From: Candidatus Poribacteria bacterium
GTDB lineage: Bacteria; Poribacteria; WGA-4E; WGA-3G
Length of the DNA: 64,000 nt
Direction of reading: 5' to 3'
Assembly (NCBI GenBank): GCA_022827625.1
Contig: JAJEIE010000029.1
Span: 62,001 to 126,000, forward strand
Below are positions 7,765 through 14,693 of this stretch, piece by piece. A program made the position numbers and the translations under genes. Positions within the stretch are counted from its first letter, which is position 1. The number at the start of each line of letters is the position of its first letter. The notes under the pieces are model-generated. The model saw only the letters and a program-made list of their open reading frames with translations, had not been told where the DNA came from and ran no database searches.

Positions 7765-9243
7765 CTATTCAAAACCGCTGACTTTCGCAGCTTCAGGTGC
7801 GCTTGTCGGCAGTTCCTTCTTGGCTAACGTGTCCTCAGGCACATAACCGGAGTAGTCAGAGATAGAGCCGTGCGTCAAGGCATACACCACAACGTTTGTC
7901 ATGAAACGATAGACGCCGGGTGAATAGTGGACACTACGGGTCGGGAGACTGACAGACTCCATTGCGCACATGTAATCACGACGGACCATGATAACCGACA
8001 ATCTCTCACCGACGGAGATACCTTCAAGGAAGTTCCGTTTCGGCGGACGTGTACCCCACCAGAAAATGTCGTATCCGACTGGGGGGCCACCCATTTCGTA
8101 GAAGTTATCGTAAATCTCGTGATCATTAGCAATCCGCTCAATCTGATATTCAGGCATGACGTAGCGCATCTGTGCGAGGAAGAGACGAATCATTGCCTGT
8201 GCGGGAGCGTTCACACCACAGTCGTCAAAGACGAGGAATCCGCCTCTTTCGACGAGGTAGCGACGCATACCAGCGGCTTCAGTCTCGGTGAGACGGCTAT
8301 CCATTTTACCACCACCATACTGCCGTCCGAGCAAGTTACGGGAACGGGTGAGTGACGGATCGTGTCCTGTCATAAAGACGAACGGAGTTTTGAAGAGGTT
8401 AGCATCCGTAAACTTCAGGGCACCACCTTCAACGTTCATGTCGGTTTTGATTTTTGTACGCTCGTTGAGCCACTTCGTCAATGCGTTGAGGGAGGAAGCA
8501 TCAGCCCACCAGTCAGAGAGGGAGTGACGGATCCGTGTGAAACGGAATACGCCGCGGATGTCCTTACCTTTACCGATAACACGTCCACCGGGTTCGCCTC
8601 TGGGCAGGGGTGGTACTTCAACGTTACCGAGGGTAATGTTTTCAACGACATCGCCGAGTGCGTCGCGTGCTGCGCCGACGTTCTCGACCATTGCGAGTCC
8701 AGGTGGACGTTCAAAAGCGACTTTGACCTGTACGGCACCGCCTGCGACCCCACGACCGATGTTAGCCGGTCCGGCAGAGGGAGCAGTTGCGACAGGAGCT
8801 GAGAATGCCAAGGCACCGGGAGCGTCCGAAACGGGGAGGTCGGCGTGTGTTACGACCGTTGGCACGGGAGCGTTGGGTGTAACGACTCGCGGGACGTTCG
8901 GATTAATTGGTGCTTCTACTTTAACAGTCTGGTTAGAAAATTCGAGAACCGTCTGCGGTTGGAAATTCGACTTGGCGACAAACGCGGTTGTTACACGAGG
9001 TTGCACTTGCACCTGTTCAACAACGACGGTGTTCTGTGTCGGGACAGTCGGCTTAATAACCGGCTTGACGACGGGTTTCCGTACCTTAGGCTTCGGTGGC
9101 TCCTTGGGTTGGAGCACTTCGGCACCGACGAGATCTTTGAACTGTTCAGTCTGCGTGACAAGATAAATGCCAGCAATGAACGCAATGACCGCGTGAAGTA
9201 CCAAAGAAGTCATAAAGGCACCTGAGGTTCGTTTTGCACTCAT
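7765..9243 (-). CDS. TonB-like membrane anchor fused to DUF4159 domain
   Basis: 492 residues with SD GGAGGTAATAACG before the ATG. Residues 11-30 form one membrane helix starting SLVLH: Ser13 and His17 give the SxxxH motif of TonB/TolA-type helices. A Pro/Lys-rich periplasmic linker follows (KEPPKPKVRKPVVKPVIKP). The C-terminal part (about 230-450) is a DUF4159 domain (FRFTRIRHSLSDWWAD, PFVFMTGHDP, RRYLVERGGFLVFDDCG, RLSVIMVRRDYM). DUF4159 is typical of bacteria that also carry MoxR/VWA/DUF58 operons; no biochemical role is established. There is no TonB C-terminal domain. A strong terminator follows. Confidence 0.88.
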   Translation of the reverse strand: MSAKRTSGAFMTSLVLHAVIAFIAGIYLVTQTEQFKDLVGAEVLQPKEPPKPKVRKPVVKPVIKPTVPTQNTVVVEQVQVQPRVTTAFVAKSNFQPQTVLEFSNQTVKVEAPINPNVPRVVTPNAPVPTVVTHADLPVSDAPGALAFSAPVATAPSAGPANIGRGVAGGAVQVKVAFERPPGLAMVENVGAARDALGDVVENITLGNVEVPPLPRGEPGGRVIGKGKDIRGVFRFTRIRHSLSDWWADASSLNALTKWLNERTKIKTDMNVEGGALKFTDANLFKTPFVFMTGHDPSLTRSRNLLGRQYGGGKMDSRLTETEAAGMRRYLVERGGFLVFDDCGVNAPAQAMIRLFLAQMRYVMPEYQIERIANDHEIYDNFYEMGGPPVGYDIFWWGTRPPKRNFLEGISVGERLSVIMVRRDYMCAMESVSLPTRSVHYSPGVYRFMTNVVVYALTHGSISDYSGYVPEDTLAKKELPTSAPEAAKVSGFE

Positions 9244-9295
9244 TCGTTATTACCTCCAAGGGGTATTTCTGTATCCTACGAAAAAACAAAAGTTG

Positions 9296-9425
9296 TTGAT
9301 GCAGGAATATATGCAATTTCCGTGCCAATCCGAGAAACGCTGAATTCGCTATCAATCCCTGCATCAAGCGGGTTATGCTGCACAAAAACGGGCAATTTGT
9401 TTTTCAAGCTGCACAAAAACGGGCA
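9296..9425. repeat. Inverted repeat and direct repeats in the leader of the DUF4159 gene
   Basis: TTGATGCAGG (9296-9305) and CCTGCATCAA (9357-9366) form a perfect 10-bp inverted repeat around a 51-nt loop. Directly beside it an 18-nt sequence GCTGCACAAAAACGGGCA occurs twice (9377-9394, 9408-9425), 31 nt apart. The region 9244-9457 otherwise has no gene; it is the upstream region of the DUF4159 gene and the tail of the lipoprotein gene. Confidence 0.75.
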
Positions 9426-9457
9426 GTTTTTAGCAGCCGCGTGCGCCGACATCGGAC

Positions 9458-10135
9458 TTATGGGGCTTTGTCAGCGTCTGTCGAAAAGAAGCGGCCTGCT
9501 TCCTTAAGCCGTGGTTTGCCTTTGTGGAAACCAAAGATGCCGAGGTTGTTTTCCGTGCTGCTATCCAACTCGTGAATCTTCCACCCATCTTTCTCTTCTT
9601 TGACTAAATAGAGATGCGTTTCACCGGGGAACGCGCCTTTGTAGCAGTTGTAGCCTATCGCACTCGCCTCAATCTTGCTGCCTTTATAGCGAATCCAAAA
9701 ATCGGACAACTGGTCATTCTGTCCCCACCTGGAGCCCTTTGTGCCGATACCGATCCATAAACCTTCGATAGCGATTTCAACATTCCGCCAACCGAAGGCG
9801 ATGGGCACGGGTTCATTTCCGGCAAAGATTGTTCCGAAGGCGACCTTGCCGTCACTCGTCCGAAAGGTCTCACCAATGGCTTTCATATCGTTGTCGTTGA
9901 AGGCTTCGTAGAAGGCACTATACACCTCTTGAATCGCTGCTTTTTCCGCAGCAAAGTCAATAGGCGGTTTCGCAGCAACTGCAGATTCGGTCGTAGCACT
10001 GCTGCTTGAGGTGCTTTCTGTCGACTTCTCAGCAGCACCTTCATCTTCAGAGTCGCTACCACAACCTACGATGCCTATGCTCATGATGCCCACTGCGAAC
10101 AGGGCAATTACGAGCCACATTAATCTCGATTGCAT
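9458..10135 (-). CDS. Lipoprotein with NTF2/SnoaL-like domain
   Basis: 225 residues, AAGGAGG upstream of the ATG. Signal peptide with lipobox GIVGC (Cys25), a Ser/Thr/Ala-rich spacer (TESTSSSSATTES), then AAEKAAIQEVYSAFYEAFNDNDM, typical of the first helices of SnoaL/DUF4440-type NTF2-like folds, and VKEEKDGWKIHELDSS at the end of the sheet. Such domains bind small ligands or serve as scaffolds; without catalytic residues in view the role is open. It stands alone between the glycosyltransferase and DUF4159 genes. Confidence 0.75.
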   Translation of the reverse strand: MQSRLMWLVIALFAVGIMSIGIVGCGSDSEDEGAAEKSTESTSSSSATTESAVAAKPPIDFAAEKAAIQEVYSAFYEAFNDNDMKAIGETFRTSDGKVAFGTIFAGNEPVPIAFGWRNVEIAIEGLWIGIGTKGSRWGQNDQLSDFWIRYKGSKIEASAIGYNCYKGAFPGETHLYLVKEEKDGWKIHELDSSTENNLGIFGFHKGKPRLKEAGRFFSTDADKAP

Positions 10136-10279
10136 TTTCTAAATTCCTCCTTTAGGTTCGTCACATCGCTTGCATACAAATAAACGTTGCAAGCCACTCA
10201 CATCCAAAAATCACGTTCTAATACTGTTTAAGACATTATAACTATTTTTTACAAATATGTCAAGTTAATTCGTCTAATG

Positions 10280-11413
10280 TTATCCGATGCGATTCTCCGA
10301 TGGTAAATACCGTGCATCTTCAAGCACTTGAATTACATCGGTAACTTGGATTTCGGACATGCATCCTTTCTTTCCGAATCGACAGGTCGTCCCGAAACAA
10401 GGTGGACAGTCAAACTTGGGGCGAATTGTTCTACACGTTACGCCGATTGGCGCGAAACGGGTTGGGTCCCCAGGTCCATAGAGTCCAATTGTCGGCGTGC
10501 CAACCGCTGCGGCAAGATGCATTGGACCGCTATCGTTCCCAATAAACACATTGCAAGTATGCAAGATTGATGCCAATTGCGTCAAGGTTGTTTCACCAGC
10601 AATATTAATCGACGCGCCTTGCATACGTCGCTGGATTTCAGTGACTATTGGGACTTCATCCTTCACACCGACAAATAGAATTTGTGTCCCTTTTCGTGCA
10701 ATGAGCCAATCTGCCAATTCTGCGTATCGCTCGGGGCTCCACCGTTTTAGTGGCATCGGGGACCCTGAATGGATCGCGACCAGTGGATATTGTTTATTAA
10801 TCTTGTGGATTGCAAAAAAATCGGATGCCCACTTTTCATCCGCTGTTGTCACGGAGAAAGTAGCAGTTTGGATAGATGTTGGGATACCGGCATGTCTTAA
10901 AAGATCAAGATTACGCGTTGTTTCATGGGTTCCACTGAACCGAGCAAGCCTTAATTTGTTTTCGATTTGTAAAGCGGCACGACTGAGACGATGGGGTGTG
11001 AGGCGCAGCAGCGAGAACCCAGTTGTTCGCCAATCCCCCCGGAGTTCCACAACCAGATCGTATTTTTGACGACGCAATTCTCGGTAAAGCTGGAACGCCT
11101 GTTTTAGTGAAGTCGATTGCCCTGTTCGAGAAAAAGCGGGAGAGTTGTAGTCGAAAATGGTCCTGACATCTGGATGTCTCTCCAAAACAACGCGACTCCA
11201 TGTGCCAGTAAGTGCGTGGAGTTCAACGTTCGGATATGCTTGACGTAGATTGGAAAACACGGGGGTTGCTAATATAACATCTCCGAGATGGTCAAGTTTC
11301 ACAACGAGAATGCGTTTTGGAACGAAATCCCTGGGTAAGGGTTTTCGGTAAAAAAGCCACTGTACGGCAGCGGAGACGATTAAATTGAGGATTTCAGCGG
11401 CGTTCTGAAACAT
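10280..11413 (-). CDS. Glycosyltransferase family 9 (heptosyltransferase-like)
   Basis: 377 residues. The N-terminal half has KRILVVKLDHLGDVILATPVFSNLRQAYPNVELHALTG, the GT9 opening with the Asp of the HLGD motif; the C-terminal half has VAIHSGSPMPLKRWSPERYAELADWL and FIGNDSGPMHLAAAVGTPTIGLYG, the nucleotide-sugar binding segment. This is the ADP-heptose:LPS heptosyltransferase superfamily (WaaF/WaaC-like). It predicts LPS-type or other envelope glycan synthesis in the cytoplasm at the inner membrane. A Cys-rich tail (CPPCFGTTCRFGKKGCM) is common in this family. No other LPS genes adjoin it, though a heptose-type nucleotidyltransferase-like gene lies at 55746. Confidence 0.9.
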   Translation of the reverse strand: MFQNAAEILNLIVSAAVQWLFYRKPLPRDFVPKRILVVKLDHLGDVILATPVFSNLRQAYPNVELHALTGTWSRVVLERHPDVRTIFDYNSPAFSRTGQSTSLKQAFQLYRELRRQKYDLVVELRGDWRTTGFSLLRLTPHRLSRAALQIENKLRLARFSGTHETTRNLDLLRHAGIPTSIQTATFSVTTADEKWASDFFAIHKINKQYPLVAIHSGSPMPLKRWSPERYAELADWLIARKGTQILFVGVKDEVPIVTEIQRRMQGASINIAGETTLTQLASILHTCNVFIGNDSGPMHLAAAVGTPTIGLYGPGDPTRFAPIGVTCRTIRPKFDCPPCFGTTCRFGKKGCMSEIQVTDVIQVLEDARYLPSENRIG

Positions 11414-11495
11414 TTTTTCAGTTTAATCAAGTTGCAGAGATTTGTCAAGAAAGAGAAAAAAGAAAACGAAGCATCGGCGTAAAACAGAATGTTTC

Positions 11496-11524
11496 TTGAC
11501 TATTTTGCCAAAATCTGTTATTTT
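11496..11524 (+). promoter_or_regulatory. Sigma70-type promoter
   Basis: TTGACT (11496-11501), 17-nt spacer, TATTTT (11519-11524), about 110 bp upstream of the cytochrome-like lipoprotein gene. The -10 match is partial. Confidence 0.5.
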
Positions 11525-11631
11525 TTTCCAATTAGTAGAAGTGGTACGTAGTTGGAAAGATTTTAGGTGTGCTTCCTCCAACACCATTCTTTAGACAAAC
11601 ACCTCTATTTTCTTATTAGAAAGGAACTAAC

Positions 11632-12243
11632 ATGGCTATAAGCATACGAAAATCTTTATTACTGACCGTCGGATTACTGTTTTGTATACTCGGATGTACT
11701 CGCGATCGCGCGCACGTCCTAATGCCCGACCATACTTCACCGCCTGCAGAAGTCCATGGAATTGTCGATGCTGAGATGTCCTTTGAACAGAACCTTTTGC
11801 CCATCCTCACGGCGAAATGTGCGCTTGCTGGATGCCACGTCGCTGATGGACCTCACGGTTTAGATTTTAGGACTTATGAATCTTTCATAGCGGGCGGAGA
11901 ACACGGTCCCGCATTCATCCGCGGAAATGCTGAAGACAGCGAGATTGTTGAACAAATCGTTTTAGGGAACATGCCCCCTGGTGGTCCCCCATTGATTGAT
12001 ACCGAAATTCAACATTTTGTTGATTGGATCAATCAACAAGAGGCACACGGTGATGTCACCCCTCATGACGAGGATCACGATGCCGGTGAGGATCATGACG
12101 ACATGGATGACGAGCATGAGATGGGCGAGGCACATGAAGATATGGACGACGACCACGACGATGAAGGAGATGGGCATGACGATGACGACGAGGGTCATGA
12201 CGAAATGAACGGCGAGCATGATAACGGGCACGATGATAACTAA
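11632..12243 (+). CDS. Cytochrome c-like lipoprotein with acidic, His-rich tail
   Basis: 203 residues with TTAGAAAGGAA before the ATG. Lipobox ILGC (Cys22). The core FEQNLLPILTAKCALAGCH carries a haem-type motif with four spacer residues (Cys63, Cys68, His69; CX4CH), followed by GLDFRTYESF and IVLGNMPPGGPPLIDTEIQHFVDWINQ, the pattern of planctomycete-type c-cytochrome domains (PSCyt1-like), with the Met of NMPPGG a possible axial ligand. From about residue 145 the chain is a low-complexity Asp/Glu/His/Gly/Met tail (HDEDHDAGEDHDDMDD). It may bind haem and metals at the outer face of the envelope. It is a paralogue of 13873-14475. Confidence 0.85.
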   Translation: MAISIRKSLLLTVGLLFCILGCTRDRAHVLMPDHTSPPAEVHGIVDAEMSFEQNLLPILTAKCALAGCHVADGPHGLDFRTYESFIAGGEHGPAFIRGNAEDSEIVEQIVLGNMPPGGPPLIDTEIQHFVDWINQQEAHGDVTPHDEDHDAGEDHDDMDDEHEMGEAHEDMDDDHDDEGDGHDDDDEGHDEMNGEHDNGHDDN

Positions 12244-12326
12244 CACTGTCTCTAATGCTGCGCTTACCTGCAAGTGTCATGGACGCTGATCACACATTTC
12301 AAATTGTGAATGTCCGATTTATGGTT

Positions 12327-12356
12327 TGTAGGGACGAGGTAACCTCGTCCCTACGA
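12327..12356. repeat. GTAG-headed hairpin (GGGACGAGG stem)
   Basis: TGTAGGGACGAGG-TAA-CCTCGTCCCTACG: the stem itself takes in the GTAG head, so the element is a nearly perfect palindrome. It lies between convergent genes. Confidence 0.85.
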
Positions 12357-12390
12357 TAAACTACCCTTTAAATTTCAAGTGGCTGAAGCA

Positions 12391-13539
12391 CTAACTCATC
12401 AGAAGACTTTCCGCAATAGCACCTTCAAAGACACAGCATAGATATTGAACGTCCCGACGTAAGATGGTTGGATTAACAGTCAACATAATACGTCTGGAGT
12501 TATCGCTGTCCGGCGCGGATACAGATACCGCACGCGCTTCAAGCGTCTTGATGAAACACTTGCTATTAACGTCTGCCCTTAACGTCAGTGGAAATATATT
12601 AGAACCGTGCTCAAAAGGTTCAACATTGATACCGTCCAGGGTGTTGATTTTATCAAAAAGTGCCGTTGCGTGTGCCATAGCCCGATTAAAACGCGCCTCA
12701 AATCCCTCTATGCCCTGAAGTGCTAACGCTGCTGCGAAGTTTGCAGATGCCAACCCACCGCCAAACATACGACGCTCGTGATACAAACCATCCGTGAACT
12801 TAGCCGTGCCTGCCAGTATCGCCCCGAAGGGTGCTCCAAAATATTTATACAACGATACATACACCGTATCAAACAGGGCTGCATACTCGGTTGGCGAGAT
12901 ACCCGTCGCGCCTGACATCATGTAGAGCCGCGCACCGTCAAGATGGCTTCCAATCCCTTTGTCTCGGCAGTAGTCGGTTACCGCCTTCATCTCATCAAAC
13001 GGCATAATTTTACCGGCTTGGCGGCGCACTGGACTTTCAATCATCACTGCGCCAACCGGATTGATGACCCGTCCGCCCTCTGCCTGCTCTACCGCGGCTT
13101 TCAAGGCTTTGAGTGTAAAATAGGGAGACCCTTTTGCCAAGGGTATAAGATTTATGTTACTGAGCCGCGTTACACAATCACCACTGTCATTGTAGAGATG
13201 ACTCTGCTCCTGAACGATTGCACGCGGTTTGACACCGCAGAGTTTTCGGATGGCAAGATGGTTAGCGAGTGTACCGGTTGGCATAAAGACCGCTGCCTCT
13301 TTGCCCAACATCTCAGCACATTTCTTCTCAAGCTGCTCAACATTACCACCAAGGGAATAACTGTCAGCCTCAAGCGCAAATTCTTGGTCGAACTCAGCAA
13401 GCTGCTGTAGCATTATGGTAGGCGTTTTCGGTTCTCCGTCCCCTCGAAAGATAACGGTGTTGTCTGGTGAAATATCCCGGACAAAAGACGTGTCTGATGG
13501 AAGCGATTGGGTAATATGGGAGTTCGTTGTCTGCTTCAT
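12391..13539 (-). CDS. Threonine aldolase-like PLP enzyme (beta-eliminating lyase family)
   Basis: 382 residues, SD AAGGAGAT. Fold type I PLP enzyme: FRGDGEPKTPTIMLQQLAEF near the start, VFMPTGTLANHLAIR (phosphate-binding Gly/Thr loop), SHLDGARLYMMSGATG (Asp that contacts the PLP ring), and VYVSLYKYFGAPFGAILAG, whose Lys should form the Schiff base. Low-specificity threonine aldolases cleave threonine to glycine and acetaldehyde. Normal members are about 340 residues; this one has an N-terminal extension of about 25. Flanked on both sides by the acidic-tailed cytochrome-like genes on the other strand, with no obvious functional link. Confidence 0.85.
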   Translation of the reverse strand: MKQTTNSHITQSLPSDTSFVRDISPDNTVIFRGDGEPKTPTIMLQQLAEFDQEFALEADSYSLGGNVEQLEKKCAEMLGKEAAVFMPTGTLANHLAIRKLCGVKPRAIVQEQSHLYNDSGDCVTRLSNINLIPLAKGSPYFTLKALKAAVEQAEGGRVINPVGAVMIESPVRRQAGKIMPFDEMKAVTDYCRDKGIGSHLDGARLYMMSGATGISPTEYAALFDTVYVSLYKYFGAPFGAILAGTAKFTDGLYHERRMFGGGLASANFAAALALQGIEGFEARFNRAMAHATALFDKINTLDGINVEPFEHGSNIFPLTLRADVNSKCFIKTLEARAVSVSAPDSDNSRRIMLTVNPTILRRDVQYLCCVFEGAIAESLLMS

Positions 13540-13872
13540 CGTTGATCTCCTTCGGGTATATTATATCACTTTTCTGTAAGATTGAGGATTTTTTCCTTCC
13601 GCCCCCACAAATTTTGCTATTTTGTCCATTTTTTGAACAGATATGTTCATTGTTTTCGCAGACAAATCGGAATTAACCCACAAAATACGGCATATTCTGC
13701 GATTTTTAGCATTGGCAGCATACTTGCTAAATGCAGAATATAGACAACATTTTTGGTATGAATCAAGATCCATAGGATTACAGAACGCCTACGATAAAAG
13801 TGTATTGGATTTCAAAACTATTTCAAAAAGCACTCAAAGGGTTTTTTGGAGAACATTAGAAAGGAAATTGTT
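13540..13872. other. Gene-free region with dyad and long hairpin
   Basis: No gene. It holds TGAACA-GATA-TGTTCA (13634-13649), a perfect dyad, and a larger hairpin at 13692-13741: outer stem ATATTCTGC/GCAGAATAT (9 bp) and inner stem TTTAGCA/TGCTAAA (7 bp) around a 13-nt loop. No T-run follows directly on either strand, so it is not a standard terminator. It is the upstream region of both the aldolase-like gene (minus) and the poly-Asp lipoprotein gene (plus). Confidence 0.7.
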
Positions 13873-14475
13873 ATGTTTAATGTACAAAGGTTTTTCTTCC
13901 TTACTGTCGGATTTCTGTTTTTCATGCTCGGTTGTGGTCCTGATAGCAGCGACATTCTGCATCCAGCTGACATACTCGATTGGCTCAATCAAGGCGCGAT
14001 AGATGACAATCCAGATAGCAGTGCACCCGATAGAGAGGCTCCGGTTTCGCTGGACACACCTGATACAGCGAGCAACCCGGCTCAGAGAGTCTCCTTTGAA
14101 CAGCATCTCTTGCCCATCCTCACGGCAAGGTGTGCATATTCTGGTTGTCACGATGCTAACGGTCCCTATGACCTCGATTTCAGGACATACCAAACTTTCA
14201 TAAGAAGCGCAGAGGATGAGGATGTATTTGTCCCAGGTAATGCCCGAAGCAGCGATATTATCGAAGAGATTGTTTCAGGCAGAATGCCTCCTAACGGTCC
14301 TCCGTTGACTATTGCCCAAATTCAACTCTTCACAGATTGGATTAATCAGCAAGACCCTGCGGATTTTCCTAATCTTCGTTACGATGATGACGATGATGAC
14401 GACGATGATGACGATGACGATGATGACGATGATGACGATGATGATGACGATGACGATGACGATGATGACGACTAA
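13873..14475 (+). CDS. Cytochrome c-like lipoprotein ending in 30 aspartates
   Basis: 200 residues from the ATG at 13873, preceded by TTAGAAAGGAA as in its paralogue at 11632; the longer TTG-start frame would include the SD. Lipobox MLGC (Cys21). The core FEQHLLPILTARCAYSGCH has the same CX4CH haem-type motif, then DLDFRTYQTF and IVSGRMPPNGPPLTIAQIQLFTDWINQQ. After LRY the protein ends in 30 consecutive Asp, encoded by mixed GAT/GAC. The paralogue has an acidic tail too but rich in His and Glu. Probable envelope electron-transfer or metal-binding protein. Confidence 0.85.
   Translation: MFNVQRFFFLTVGFLFFMLGCGPDSSDILHPADILDWLNQGAIDDNPDSSAPDREAPVSLDTPDTASNPAQRVSFEQHLLPILTARCAYSGCHDANGPYDLDFRTYQTFIRSAEDEDVFVPGNARSSDIIEEIVSGRMPPNGPPLTIAQIQLFTDWINQQDPADFPNLRYDDDDDDDDDDDDDDDDDDDDDDDDDDDDDD
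14383..14472 (+). repeat. GAY triplet tract coding poly-Asp
   Basis: Thirty GAT/GAC codons in a row, ending at the TAA. Length changes by whole triplets would lengthen or shorten the tail without a frameshift. Confidence 0.95.
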
Positions 14476-14666
14476 TGACAGCGATTCTAACATGTTTGCT
14501 ATTTCAAAGGATCATAGAGGTTGGTTTCATACCAGCCTCTATGCTCTTAATAAATCCCACCTCCCTTCTATTCAATAAATAACAAGTTCCAAACGCATTT
14601 GCATTCAGTGGATAGATGCTGCTATACTATTTTCAACTGTTTCTACTGTCCCGTATTTTTCAGTGA

Positions 14667-14692
14667 GTCGGGATTCGGAGATCCCTCCTACG
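14667..14692. repeat. GTAG-family hairpin (GGGATT stem) touching a start codon
   Basis: GTCGGGATT-CGGAG-ATCCCTCCTACG ends 2 nt before the ATG at 14694. Same family as 6688-6757 and 32338-32364. In this position it would occupy the ribosome-binding region of the next gene. Confidence 0.8.
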
Positions 14693-14693
14693 T

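Noticed and set aside
13634-13649. TGAACA-GATA-TGTTCA as a LexA (Cheo-type) box
   Set aside because: GAAC and GTTC are separated by six bases, not the four of the known box, and neighbours are not SOS genes. Kept only as a dyad.
13561-13773. Minus-strand frame of 70 codons upstream of the aldolase-like gene
   Set aside because: No SD, runs through both hairpins and has no protein-like pattern.
14275-14493. Antisense frame of Val/Ile repeats opposite the poly-Asp tract
   Set aside because: It is only the complement of the GAT/GAC repeat, without SD or family features.
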